Origin: Lachnospiraceae bacterium
GTDB taxonomy: Bacteria > Bacillota > Clostridia > Lachnospirales > Lachnospiraceae
Assembly (NCBI GenBank): GCA_017938315.1
Contig: JAGBBV010000008.1
Span: 1-64,000 of the forward strand
Length of the DNA: 64,000 bases
Direction: 5' to 3'
Shown: in pieces, positions 44,387 through 53,803 of the stretch
How the letters are laid out: every line of letters starts with the position of its first letter
Position numbering within the stretch: the first letter of the stretch is position 1
Notes under the pieces: model-generated
The model's input: only the letters and a program-made list of their open reading frames with translations
What the model was told of the DNA's origin: nothing
The model's database searches: none
Position numbers and translations under genes: made by a program

Positions 44387-45589
44387 GTTATATACTACCA
44401 CGCTCCCAATTGCATTTAGGCACATGCCAAAGATACAAAGAGGTATCTGGATTTTGGCAAGTCCCGGATATTTTCTTTGTAATAACAACATTCCAAAATA
44501 AATCCATGGAAGCAGGTCGTTGGTATACCTGTTTCCAAAATGCCAGCCTCCCATGGTTCTGTGCATTACCACCACCAGCATATAGGCAATTGCCAAAGCA
44601 AAAACCAAAAACATTGTTCTAAATATCGCATACTCCTTTTTGGCAAGTGCTACTAACATATAAATCATAAACAATACAAACACCGGACTTACCAGTAACA
44701 TAGATAAGTTTCCAAAATGATCCACCGTAAACATTCCATTCTCCGCAAAATCCGGCCAATGAAACAGCATCCTTACATTTCCCGCAATGTAGTTAACATG
44801 AAATTGTCCAAACTCTGCTTCTGTAAACTCAGGCAGATAGTTATGTCCGAACTCAAAAGGATTGCCAAAACGAAGAAAATTCAAAAGCATATAAGAACCA
44901 CCGACTATGGCAGGGGGAATCACCCACTTCCAATTTTCACTTACAATGTCCCGCCACGAAGAAACTGTCTTTTTCTTATGATATAAAACAAACACTAACA
45001 CCGGCAAAAACATAAACTGCATAGGTCTGCACCCCACGCTGCAGGCCCAAAGGCCAAGGGATACACCTCCCTTGCCTTCCAGTGCATGATACAGTGACAT
45101 AACCGACAGCATAAAGCATAGTGTCTGGGCTAAAAACCATACCGATGCGTCCACCATGACAAACACCTGATTGCTTCCGATTACTACCAGTAAAGTACCT
45201 ATCAATGACTGCAAATCGTCAAGTCCAAGGAGTTTTCCCAAACGATAGGTATAAATAACCAAAACTGCTATAATCAGACACAGAATCAGATTGTCCGGCG
45301 TATCGCTTCCAAAAAGAAAGGTGAGAGGAAACAATAAATAAGAAGGAAAGGGCGGAAAACTGACAAAATATTTCCCCTCGTATATAGCAAGTTCAAGCCA
45401 TGTATAATTCTGTCCCAAATCCAGTCTTCCCTGTCGCCACGCGTCAGCTTGCAGGGCATAAGAATTATAAGTGTTTGCATCCAAAGGCCATTTGCCGGTA
45501 AACATCCACAGTAAAAAGAGAAAAGCAAACACCGAGCAAAGTGTCAGTAATTCATAACTTACCGTTTCATTCCATTTCCATGTTTTCAT
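44372..45589 (-). CDS. Multi-TM GT-C-like membrane protein
   Basis: About 405 residues with some ten TM helices. A first outer loop with GKWPLDANTYNSYALQAD and a conserved LAIYEGKYFVSFPPFPSYLL resembles the acidic-loop and following helix of lipid-linked sugar transferases; a glycan transfer role is inferred. The later loop HRTMGGWHFGNRYTND is also typical of this group. Start at 45589 follows AGAGGAAATTCT. It lies alone between the ABC operon promoter region and gpmI. Confidence 0.75.
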   Translation of the reverse strand: MKTWKWNETVSYELLTLCSVFAFLFLLWMFTGKWPLDANTYNSYALQADAWRQGRLDLGQNYTWLELAIYEGKYFVSFPPFPSYLLFPLTFLFGSDTPDNLILCLIIAVLVIYTYRLGKLLGLDDLQSLIGTLLVVIGSNQVFVMVDASVWFLAQTLCFMLSVMSLYHALEGKGGVSLGLWACSVGCRPMQFMFLPVLVFVLYHKKKTVSSWRDIVSENWKWVIPPAIVGGSYMLLNFLRFGNPFEFGHNYLPEFTEAEFGQFHVNYIAGNVRMLFHWPDFAENGMFTVDHFGNLSMLLVSPVFVLFMIYMLVALAKKEYAIFRTMFLVFALAIAYMLVVVMHRTMGGWHFGNRYTNDLLPWIYFGMLLLQRKYPGLAKIQIPLCIFGMCLNAIGSVVVYNGWGR

Positions 45590-45609
45590 AGAATTTCCTC
45601 TTGCAAATA

Positions 45610-45633
45610 GAGCGCCCAAAAATTTGAGCGCTC
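45610..45633 (-). terminator. Hairpin after gpmI
   Basis: GAGCGC/GCGCTC with a 12-nt T/A-rich loop (partly paired), 22 nt after the gpmI stop. The T-run is weak, so termination strength is uncertain. Confidence 0.5.
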
Positions 45634-45655
45634 ACATTGTTATCTTGTAATCCAA

Positions 45656-47197
45656 TTATTTCTTAATCAGTAAAGACTTACCGGTCATTTCAGCAGGCTG
45701 CTCCATACCCATCATCTCAATCATGGTAGGAACGATATCTGCAAGACATCCGCCTTCTTTTAAAGTATAAGCAGGATCTGCATTTACTAAGATGAAAGGA
45801 ACAGGGTTTGTAGTATGTGCTGTGAAAGGTTCACCGGTTTCATAGTCAACTAACTGTTCTGCGTTACCGTGGTCTGCACAGATAAACATCTGACCGCCAA
45901 CTTCCTTGATGGCATCTACTGCTTTTCCTACACATTCATCAACAGCTTCCACTGCCTTAATCGCAGCCTCTTCCACACCTGTATGACCAACCATATCAGG
46001 GTTTGCAAAGTTAATAATAATGACATCATACTTATCAGACTTAATTGCTTCTACCAGTTTATCACAAACTTCATAAGCACTCATCTGAGGCTTTAAGTCA
46101 TAAGTAGCAACATCCTTAGGAGAATTTACAAGGATTCTGTCTTCGCCTTCGTTGGGTTCTTCCACACCACCGTTAAAGAAGAATGTTACGTGTGCATATT
46201 TTTCTGTTTCTGCAATTCTAGCCTGCTTTAAGCCGTTTGCTGCAAGCCATTCACCAAAGGTATTGGTAACGGAAATCTTATGGAATGCTACATCCTTATT
46301 AGGGATTGTAGGATCATAATCTGAGAAGCAAACAAAGGTAAGGTCAAGTCTTGCACCCCGCTCAAAGCCCTTGAAGTCATCATCACAGAAGGTTCTGGTG
46401 ATTTCTCTTGCCCTGTCAGGTCTGAAGTTAAAGAATACTACGGAATCCTTATCCTTAATGGTTGCAACGGGTGCACCGTCTTTTACAACAACAGTAGGCT
46501 TTACAAATTCATCTGTTTCCTCTCTGTCATAAGAAGCCTGGATACCTGCAGGACCACCTTCCGCTGTAAGGCCTTCGCCCTTGGTAAGTGCATCATAAGC
46601 AAGCTTTACTCTGTCGTAGTTGTTATCTCTGTCCATAGCGTAGTAACGTCCTGTTACGGAAGCGATTTCGCCTACGCCGATTTTCTTCATTTCTGCCTCT
46701 AATTCTTCTGCATAACCCTTGCCGCTTGCAGGAGGTGTATCACGTCCGTCAAGGAAACAATGTACATATACCTTGGAAAGGTTATTTCTCTTAGCAAGTT
46801 CAAGTAATCCGTAAAGATGTGTATTGTGGCTGTGTACACCACCGTCGGATAATAAACCAAACATATGAAGTGCGGAATCATTATCCTTACAATTCTGAAC
46901 TGCTTTTAACAGTGCGGGATTTTCAAAGAATGTTCCGTCCTGGATTTCTTTAGTGATTCTGGTAAGTTCCTGATATACGATACGGCCTGCACCCATGTTA
47001 AGGTGACCTACTTCGGAGTTACCCATCTGGCCGTCGGGAAGTCCTACTGCCATTCCGCTTGCATTTCCTTTTACGAAAGGACACTCTGCCATGAGCTTAT
47101 CCATAACGGGAGTCTTTCCTTCTGCTACTGCGTTATGTGCGCTCTTTTCATTTAAACCGTAACCGTCTAAAATCATTAATACTGTGGGTTTCTTCAT
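45656..47197 (-). CDS. gpmI: 2,3-bisphosphoglycerate-independent phosphoglycerate mutase
   Basis: 513 residues, normal length. Interconverts 3- and 2-phosphoglycerate using two Mn ions. Metal and catalytic motifs: LMILDGYG (first Asp), GNSEVGHLNMGAGR with the nucleophilic Ser, DGRDTPP, FNFRPDRARE, NFANPDMVGHTG and ICADHGNAE. It feeds enolase, encoded 8 kb away. It has its own promoter and is monocistronic. Confidence 0.98.
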   Translation of the reverse strand: MKKPTVLMILDGYGLNEKSAHNAVAEGKTPVMDKLMAECPFVKGNASGMAVGLPDGQMGNSEVGHLNMGAGRIVYQELTRITKEIQDGTFFENPALLKAVQNCKDNDSALHMFGLLSDGGVHSHNTHLYGLLELAKRNNLSKVYVHCFLDGRDTPPASGKGYAEELEAEMKKIGVGEIASVTGRYYAMDRDNNYDRVKLAYDALTKGEGLTAEGGPAGIQASYDREETDEFVKPTVVVKDGAPVATIKDKDSVVFFNFRPDRAREITRTFCDDDFKGFERGARLDLTFVCFSDYDPTIPNKDVAFHKISVTNTFGEWLAANGLKQARIAETEKYAHVTFFFNGGVEEPNEGEDRILVNSPKDVATYDLKPQMSAYEVCDKLVEAIKSDKYDVIIINFANPDMVGHTGVEEAAIKAVEAVDECVGKAVDAIKEVGGQMFICADHGNAEQLVDYETGEPFTAHTTNPVPFILVNADPAYTLKEGGCLADIVPTMIEMMGMEQPAEMTGKSLLIKK

Positions 47198-47257
47198 GTT
47201 CTTCTCCTCTTCTTTTATATAAACTATTTGTTATTTCAGTAACAATCTCACCAAACG

Positions 47258-47286
47258 ATTATACACGTTTTACAAAGTCTGTGCAA
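47258..47286 (-). promoter_or_regulatory. gpmI promoter
   Basis: Minus-strand TTGCAC (47281-47286), 17-bp spacer, perfect TATAAT (47258-47263), then a 50-nt leader. Confidence 0.75.
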
Positions 47287-47291
47287 TACCT

Positions 47292-48488
47292 TTACATAAT
47301 TTGTTTCCACTGATAATAGCCGATCATATACACCATCATAAATGCAAACGACGCCATAACAAGGGGCATTTTTGCTTTTGGATGCTCTGCCACAAACCGG
47401 CCCCCCAGCATGAACATGGGAAGGGCATTTAGCATGTATCTTCCTCCACTGATTAGCCATGTGGAGGAATAGGTAAGCAGGTAAAAGGCTATCAAATATA
47501 CTAAATAGGTGGGCCGCATCTTTTTTGCAATTCCATATAGGATTGCCCCTATGCCTACAAAGAACAAGACAAACTGGGGTATCCACAAACTCATGCCGGT
47601 GGATGTATACCAAGATTCCCGCACATAATCCCACATATAGGACAGTGTATACCATATGGGTCCCAGGGTATGATTCCAATGGTTTTCCTGATAATACATA
47701 AACCGGAACATGTCCCCTTCCACTACATAATTCATCAGCAGATAGACAAACACGCCGCATATCATGGGCACACATTTTAGTCCCTGCATAATAATCTTTT
47801 GCCAAAATTCTTTCCATTTCTTTTCTTTTAATAGTACGACCGGGTGATAACAATAAAAAAGTTCTGCTATTACCACAAGGGTCAGAAGCATGCCCTGTAT
47901 TTTGGTCAGACAAGCCAAAAATCCTACCAGGGCTACCAAATGCCACTTATGCTTTCTTACATAATAAAGAAAGGCTGCCGACAGGGCAAAGAAAAGAGAT
48001 TCCGTCATAATTGCCCCGAAGAAAAATGCAAAGGGAAATACCGATACTAATATCAGTGCATTTTCTGCTGTCTGTTCGTCATATTCCATACATATGAGTT
48101 TATCAAAATAAATACAGCCTGCCCCATAGCAAATCACGGAAACTATGATTCCCGATAACATGTAGTTACCTGTCAAAAGGGTAACTCCTCTGATAAGCCA
48201 GGGATATAAGGGGTAAAATACAATATCTAAAAACTGTCCATTTTCCTGATAGCCGGCATAGCCATCTTCAGCAATTCTAAGATAAGCATATCCATCCCAC
48301 CTTTTCCAGGCTTCCAAAAAATCCGTAAGATTAATTGCATCCTGATATTCCCCGAACATTGCCATAACACAAAGAGAAACTATATAGATAAAAACGCGAA
48401 AAAACACAGCATAAGCAAAGATGCGAAGTGCCCTGCTTTTATGCCATGTTTCTTTTATTTTTTTTGGTATGATTGTCATTTGTTTCAT
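47292..48488 (-). CDS. PIG-V-like membrane mannosyltransferase
   Basis: About 398 residues with ten or so TM helices. The first outer loop has LEAWKRWDGYAYLRIAEDGY, close to the WD..(Y/W)..IA..GY motif of the PIG-V family, and FYPLYPWLIRG follows, another hallmark. Later SGGRYMLNALPMF also fits. It would transfer a sugar from a polyprenyl-phosphate donor outside the membrane. Start at 48488 has GAGG at 6 nt and overlaps the preceding stop as ATGA. Confidence 0.85.
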   Translation of the reverse strand: MKQMTIIPKKIKETWHKSRALRIFAYAVFFRVFIYIVSLCVMAMFGEYQDAINLTDFLEAWKRWDGYAYLRIAEDGYAGYQENGQFLDIVFYPLYPWLIRGVTLLTGNYMLSGIIVSVICYGAGCIYFDKLICMEYDEQTAENALILVSVFPFAFFFGAIMTESLFFALSAAFLYYVRKHKWHLVALVGFLACLTKIQGMLLTLVVIAELFYCYHPVVLLKEKKWKEFWQKIIMQGLKCVPMICGVFVYLLMNYVVEGDMFRFMYYQENHWNHTLGPIWYTLSYMWDYVRESWYTSTGMSLWIPQFVLFFVGIGAILYGIAKKMRPTYLVYLIAFYLLTYSSTWLISGGRYMLNALPMFMLGGRFVAEHPKAKMPLVMASFAFMMVYMIGYYQWKQIM

Positions 48489-49669
48489 TTGCATCCTCTG
48501 GCGTATGCTTTGTCTATTTCTATAACAACAAAATAACTTTCGTCAATTTCCTTTACTTTCTGCTCAATGTATGTCTCTATCTCGCCATCTGACATCTCAT
48601 AATCATAAGGTACCAAAACATCAAAAATCAGATTGGTATGTGTAGGACCGTGTACAATCCGGAAATCATGGAAGCTTACACTTCCTTCCATCTCTTTAAT
48701 GATAATTGCAACCTTTTCCTTAATGGCATTGGTCATCTCATCATCCACACAAATAGGGTCCATATGAATCACGGCACTGCAGCTTAACTCTTTTGCAAGC
48801 CTGTGCTCAATGGTATCCACCATATCATGAAGCACTAAGATATCCCCACTTGAAGGAACTTCCACATGAACAGAGAGCATCACTCTTCCAGGTCCGTAAT
48901 TATGTACAACCAAATCGTGGATTCCGATTACACCTAAGGACTCATACTCCATAATAATCTCTTCCACTCTATCTACAAACTCCGGCTCAGGAGGTTGACC
49001 AAGCAGGGGGCTAATAGTTTCTTTTGCCGCCTCTATTCCTGCCCAGAATACAAAAAGTGCTACCAACACACCACAATATCCGTCAATTACAATACCTGTA
49101 ATCTGTGCAAAAATTGTAGTTCCCAACACCACAAAAGTAGAAAGTGTATCGCTGATACTGTCCTTCGCGGTAGCATCCATGGTGGCACTGTTTATCTTTA
49201 GTCCGATCTTTCTATTATAAAAAGCCATATAAAACTTTACTAAAATAGAAACCGTCAAAATGCCAATTACTAAAGGCCCTGTCTGTATCTGCGTGGGATG
49301 CATTATTTTATCAATTGAGGATTTCAAAAGTTCAAATGCCATGAGTAAAATAACCATAGCTACTGCTAATCCGGAAACATACTCAATTCTTCCGTGTCCG
49401 AAGGGATGATCACTGTCAGGCTTCTGACCTGCCATTTTAAATCCAACAAGGGTAATCAGCGAAGAACCGGCATCCGATAGGTTATTAAACGCATCTGCCA
49501 CAATGGCTATGGAGCCACTTAAAAAGCCCGCCAGTGCTTTTCCTGCAAAAAGAAGAATATTCAGAAAAATGCCCACGCCGCCGCATAACATTCCATACTT
49601 CTGACGCACTGTCATATCTGCTGTATTCTGATAATCCTTAATCAACCATTTTGCAAGTAAAGATACCAT
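48485..49669 (-). CDS. Cation diffusion facilitator (CDF) transporter
   Basis: 394 residues. Six TM helices with metal-site residues in DAFNNLSDAGSS (TM2) and DATAKDSISD (TM5), the HPFGHGRIEY loop, and a C-terminal ferredoxin-like domain, extended beyond the usual length of about 300 by a further region of about 90 residues with HDFRIVHGPTHTN. It exports divalent metal (Zn, Fe or Mn) in exchange for protons. GTGAGG precedes the start. In one operon with the TPR gene upstream and the PIG-V-like gene downstream. Confidence 0.93.
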   Translation of the reverse strand: MVSLLAKWLIKDYQNTADMTVRQKYGMLCGGVGIFLNILLFAGKALAGFLSGSIAIVADAFNNLSDAGSSLITLVGFKMAGQKPDSDHPFGHGRIEYVSGLAVAMVILLMAFELLKSSIDKIMHPTQIQTGPLVIGILTVSILVKFYMAFYNRKIGLKINSATMDATAKDSISDTLSTFVVLGTTIFAQITGIVIDGYCGVLVALFVFWAGIEAAKETISPLLGQPPEPEFVDRVEEIIMEYESLGVIGIHDLVVHNYGPGRVMLSVHVEVPSSGDILVLHDMVDTIEHRLAKELSCSAVIHMDPICVDDEMTNAIKEKVAIIIKEMEGSVSFHDFRIVHGPTHTNLIFDVLVPYDYEMSDGEIETYIEQKVKEIDESYFVVIEIDKAYARGCK

Positions 49670-49687
49670 GCTGCTTCCTCACTTCAT

Positions 49688-51016
49688 TTAAAATTCTGTT
49701 GACCACTCATGCTCACCACCCCAGTCACCGATTAACTGTGTCGTGGTTCCTTCCTCTGTTTCCACTCTGGTTTCAAAGCGGTAGTTCATCTGTGGTACAT
49801 ATTCATTTCCAATCTGCACATTGCTGTACAGATAAATGAACTCATAGGTAGTATGGGGATACTCTGCTTCTCCTGCAGGTTCATAAGAAATGCATAATCT
49901 CTGGACTCCTGCATCTTCCTGTTTCACACCCCATACGTTAATAACGCCTGCGGTCTCATTATATTCATCATAGTCTGCAAAAGCAAACATCCAGCCACTT
50001 TCTTCTTTGATGAACTTCATCTTTTCACGGCTTACGGGAATATAGGTCTGACCATACCAGTATTCCATACTTCCATCAATGAAGGCATCCCTGATGGCAA
50101 TATACTCTTCTTTATTCATAAAGTCCCTGATAGGGGCATATTCACCGGATTCAAATATGGCAAAGGCTTCTCCAAAGAATGTCTGCATTTCTAATGCTTT
50201 CTGTGTGCACGCAAGAAGCTGCATCACTGCCTCATCCTGTGTATATGTAGAAATTCTGCTAAGTAACTCTTTATATTCTGCCAAATGTTCCACATCCAAA
50301 CGGATGTCTTCTGTTCCCGGTGCTGCAAACTGCACTACCTGGGAAAGTAATTCATCTGTTGAATTTGCTTCATATACAAGAAGTAAACGGAGCATTAAAT
50401 CCTGATACACCTTAAATCCGCATGTACCATTCATCTGTGTTTCGCAAAGAAGTCCTTCCTGTTCAGGAAATGCACCAAATAAACGTTCATAACATACATC
50501 TAACAAGCGGAAAGCATCTGCATTGTCAGGATCTTTTTCCAGTACAGAAATACATTTATCCAATGTATTTAAAGTACAAGCCTGATTATTGATATCTGCC
50601 ACTGCTTCATTTAAAATAACCGTGCAATAATACTGAAGCAGGCTTTCGTCCTGTGTAGATTCCCATCCCTGGTAAAGAACCTGCTCTGCTGTAGTAATCT
50701 CTTCCTGTGTAAGATATGCACCGGCCATGGTTCTGTATGCCTGTACAGATGTGGAATCAATTGCAAGTGCTTCCTCACAGGATGCTATGGCATCCTCATA
50801 GTTTGCTGTTTCAAGAAGTTCACTTGCTTCCTTTAACTGCTTTGCCACCTTTGTCTGGGGAAGCATATTGTATGCCAAAAGACTGCCACCACCTAAAAGG
50901 GCAAGGCACACTACTATCATCACAATTCTCTCAATCAGGACAACACGTTTTCTTCTCTTACTTCTTCTCTCTCTTGCTTCCTGCTGCTGTCTGCTTCTTC
51001 TGACTTCTTTGTCCAT
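49688..51016 (-). CDS. TPR-containing membrane-anchored protein
   Basis: 442 residues. A very basic, Arg-rich N-terminus of 27 residues, one TM helix near 28-50, then a helical solenoid with TPR-like units (ASELLETANYEDAIASCEEA, DSTSVQAYRTMAGAYLTQEE, DPDNADAFRLLDVCYE). The last 130 residues are beta-rich. Probably an extracytoplasmic scaffolding protein. It is the first gene of the operon with the CDF transporter, 18 nt apart. Specific partner unknown. Confidence 0.8.
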   Translation of the reverse strand: MDKEVRRSRQQQEARERRSKRRKRVVLIERIVMIVVCLALLGGGSLLAYNMLPQTKVAKQLKEASELLETANYEDAIASCEEALAIDSTSVQAYRTMAGAYLTQEEITTAEQVLYQGWESTQDESLLQYYCTVILNEAVADINNQACTLNTLDKCISVLEKDPDNADAFRLLDVCYERLFGAFPEQEGLLCETQMNGTCGFKVYQDLMLRLLLVYEANSTDELLSQVVQFAAPGTEDIRLDVEHLAEYKELLSRISTYTQDEAVMQLLACTQKALEMQTFFGEAFAIFESGEYAPIRDFMNKEEYIAIRDAFIDGSMEYWYGQTYIPVSREKMKFIKEESGWMFAFADYDEYNETAGVINVWGVKQEDAGVQRLCISYEPAGEAEYPHTTYEFIYLYSNVQIGNEYVPQMNYRFETRVETEEGTTTQLIGDWGGEHEWSTEF

Positions 51017-51061
51017 TTCCCTAACCTCTTAAAAAAACGAAAATATTACATACTAATCCTT

Positions 51062-51090
51062 ATCGTATCATATTCTACAAGCATTGACAA
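51062..51090 (-). promoter_or_regulatory. Promoter of the TPR-CDF-PIG-V operon
   Basis: Minus-strand TTGTCA (51085-51090), 17-bp spacer, TACGAT (51062-51067). Confidence 0.6.
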
Positions 51091-51095
51091 ATATT

Positions 51096-52676
51096 TTATA
51101 TTCTCCCTAATGGTTTATTTTTCTGAACTTTTCGTTTCTTTTTGTATTTTTTATCAGTATCTTTTCTGCCTCTGTCACGGTGTTTGTCCATACCACGGCC
51201 CCGTTTTTCAAACAACGGTTTTTCTTCCTTAATTTCTTCCGGCTCATCACCAACTCTCATCTGCATAAAAGCTGCCGCCAAATCAAGCACGGAAAAGCCG
51301 TTTTCCATGGCCGCCTTTTCAATAGATTCCTTCAGTGCAGATAAATCCTTCTGCTCCATTACTTCCATCGCCTGGGCATATACCACACCGGCCTTTACTT
51401 TAACAATATCTTTAGGGGAAGGAAGCTTTCGTTCTTTAATCTTTGTATGGCAAATACGTTCAATTTCCCTTATCTTATAAATTTCCCTACCGGTTACCAG
51501 GGTAAAGGAACGGCCTGCTTTTCCGGCACGTCCGGTACGTCCGATACGATGCACGTAATATTCGATATCTTCCGGCACGTCATAATTAAATACAGCATCC
51601 ACGCCACTGACATCTATGCCCCTGGCTGCCACATCGGTAGCGATTAATATAGCACATCTTCCGCTTCTAAATGCGCCCATTACCATATCTCTCTGGTGCT
51701 GGGACAAATCCCCGTGAAGCCCTTCTGCCTGATAATCTCTTTGCTTTAAGATTTCTGCCATCTCATCTACCATTTTCTTGGTATTGCAAAAAATCAGACT
51801 GCGGACCGGCTGATAATAATCCATCAATCGGCAAAGTGCTTCCATTTTATCTTTTTTATTCACACGGTAATATGCCTGTTTAATGGTATCTACCGTTATT
51901 TCCTTGGGTGTCACTTTGATATACTGGGCATCTTTTTGGTAAGTATGTGTGATATCCAAAATAGGCTTAGGCATGGTGGCTGAAAACAACGCCATTTGTC
52001 TCTCTTCCGGCATGTCCTTTAAGATAGTCTCAATATCCTCACGAAAGCCCATATTCAGCATTTCATCGGCTTCATCCAGCACAATCATTTTCACATATGC
52101 GGTTTTGATGGTATGGCGGCGCATATGGTCCATCACTCTGCCCGGTGTTCCTACAATAATCTGCACGCCCTGACTAAGTGCCCGGATCTGCCTTGAGATA
52201 TCCTGACCACCGTAAATAGGAAGTACCTTTACCCCATGCATGAACTTGGCAAGCTTTCTGATTTCCTCTGCCGCCTGAATGGCAAGTTCTCTTGTAGGGC
52301 AAAGCACAATTGCCTGCAATTTTTTCAGCTCAGCATCTACGCTCTGAATCATGGGAATTCCAAAAGCCGCAGTCTTGCCTGTTCCGGTCTGGGCCTGTCC
52401 TATTATGTCTCTTCCTGTTAAAAGAGCCGGAATCGCCTGTTCCTGAATGGGGGACATGGTTTCAAAACCCATATCTGCTACAGCACGCAGAATATTGGGA
52501 TGGATGTCTGCATCCACGTAACGCATTCCCTGTTTTTCTGCAAGCTCCTGCGTTTTTCCCATAGTTTTCTCATCTTCTGTTGTTTTGACATCTTCGAATG
52601 TATAAAATTCCTGTGCATTTTTCTTCTTTAATGTTTTTATTTCTCTTTTCACGCCAACCTCTATTCTATGATGCAT
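51096..52676 (-). CDS. DEAD-box RNA helicase
   Basis: 526 residues. Q motif GFETMSPIQEQAIPALL, Walker A AQTGTGKT, PTRELA, GTPGR, DEADEML, SATMP, then helicase C with IATDVAARGIDV and HRIGRTGRAGK. A basic tail (DKHRDRGRKDTDKKYKKKRK) aids RNA binding, as in CshA-type helicases for ribosome assembly and RNA decay. The N-terminal 50 residues are not conserved in kind; a GTG at 52652 preceded by GAGG or an ATG at 52562 are alternative starts. Confidence 0.95.
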   Translation of the reverse strand: MHHRIEVGVKREIKTLKKKNAQEFYTFEDVKTTEDEKTMGKTQELAEKQGMRYVDADIHPNILRAVADMGFETMSPIQEQAIPALLTGRDIIGQAQTGTGKTAAFGIPMIQSVDAELKKLQAIVLCPTRELAIQAAEEIRKLAKFMHGVKVLPIYGGQDISRQIRALSQGVQIIVGTPGRVMDHMRRHTIKTAYVKMIVLDEADEMLNMGFREDIETILKDMPEERQMALFSATMPKPILDITHTYQKDAQYIKVTPKEITVDTIKQAYYRVNKKDKMEALCRLMDYYQPVRSLIFCNTKKMVDEMAEILKQRDYQAEGLHGDLSQHQRDMVMGAFRSGRCAILIATDVAARGIDVSGVDAVFNYDVPEDIEYYVHRIGRTGRAGKAGRSFTLVTGREIYKIREIERICHTKIKERKLPSPKDIVKVKAGVVYAQAMEVMEQKDLSALKESIEKAAMENGFSVLDLAAAFMQMRVGDEPEEIKEEKPLFEKRGRGMDKHRDRGRKDTDKKYKKKRKVQKNKPLGRI

Positions 52677-52703
52677 ATATATAGTTTCCTCACTCTATTA
52701 CAG

Positions 52704-52736
52704 AAAAAGACAGCACTTCGTTTCAAAAGTGCTGTC
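52704..52736 (-). terminator. Terminator after the GtrB-like gene
   Basis: GACAGCACTT/AAGTGCTGTC, 10-bp stem, 8-nt loop, then TTTTTCTG on the minus strand. Located 83 nt after the stop codon. Confidence 0.85.
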
Positions 52737-52818
52737 TTATCTAACTTTTCACGAACTTCTCAAGTATATCGGTTAATTCTGATACTGTCAAGGGTTATCC
52801 ATCGTCAATCTCTTTCCG

Positions 52819-53769
52819 TTACTCTTCATTCAAAAACTGTTCGATAATAAACCGGGGTCTCGCTTTGGTCTCTAAGTAAATCTTTCCGATATATTCTCCA
52901 ACCACACCAAGGGATAAGAGAATCAATCCACCAATAGCCCATACGGAAACCATAAGCGTAGTCCAACCAACAATGGTCTCACCCATAAAATGACGGACAA
53001 AACTGTAAATCAACATTACAATGCTGACAAAGAAGATAAAGAAACCAAGTCCGGTAATCATACGGATCGGTTTGATACTCAGGGAAGTGATTCCTTCCAC
53101 AGCAAATGCCAGCATCTTACCAAGAGGATATTTACTCTCACCGGCAAACCGTTCACCACGCTCATAGTAAACAACATCCCAAGGATAACCAATCATGGGA
53201 ACTACACCGCGAAGGAACAAATTCACTTCTCCAAACTCTGCCAGTCCCTCAAGTGCACGCTTACTCATGAGACGATAATCAGCATGGTTAAATACCGTGT
53301 TGGCTCCCATGGTATTCATTAATTTGTAGAAGCCTTCTGCTGTCACTTTTTTGAAGAAAGTATCTTTCTTACGGCTGCTGCGCACACCATATACGATATC
53401 CTTGCCATCCAGGTATTTATCAATCATTTCATCAACAGCATCAATATCGTCCTGTAAATCCGCATCCATGGAAATAGTCATATCCGCATGATCTTTGACC
53501 GTCATAAGACCTGCCAACAGGGCGTTTTGATGTCCTCTGTTTCTGCTTAAGTTGATACCGCTAAATGCCTTATCCTGTTCATGTAATGAGCAGATAATTT
53601 CCCAGGTCTTATCCTTGGAACCGTCATTGACAAATACAATACGGCTTGCCTTATCTATTTTTCCCTTTTCTATTAAAGAAGTGATTTTTTCTTTCAGTCG
53701 TTTTGCTGTTTCCGGTAAAACTGCTTCTTCGTTATAGCAGGGAATTACCAGATATAATTTATTTTCCAT
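52819..53769 (-). CDS. GtrB/DPM1-like polyprenyl-phosphate glycosyltransferase
   Basis: About 316 residues. GT2 catalytic domain (LVIPCYNEEAVL, VFVNDGSKDKTW, and the DxD-like SMDADLQDD), then two C-terminal TM helices near 235-260 and 270-295. These enzymes move a sugar from a nucleotide donor to undecaprenyl phosphate on the inner face; GT-C enzymes then use that product outside. Four such GT-C-like genes are in this window. Start at 53769 follows GGGAGATGTTTG. Confidence 0.92.
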   Translation of the reverse strand: MENKLYLVIPCYNEEAVLPETAKRLKEKITSLIEKGKIDKASRIVFVNDGSKDKTWEIICSLHEQDKAFSGINLSRNRGHQNALLAGLMTVKDHADMTISMDADLQDDIDAVDEMIDKYLDGKDIVYGVRSSRKKDTFFKKVTAEGFYKLMNTMGANTVFNHADYRLMSKRALEGLAEFGEVNLFLRGVVPMIGYPWDVVYYERGERFAGESKYPLGKMLAFAVEGITSLSIKPIRMITGLGFFIFFVSIVMLIYSFVRHFMGETIVGWTTLMVSVWAIGGLILLSLGVVGEYIGKIYLETKARPRFIIEQFLNEE

Positions 53770-53803
53770 CAAACATCTCCCGGGAATTTTTATATTTCTG
53801 TTT

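Noticed and set aside
47248-47946. 232-residue minus-strand frame
   Set aside because: It is a shifted reading of the PIG-V-like gene, Cys/His-rich and without its own start signals.
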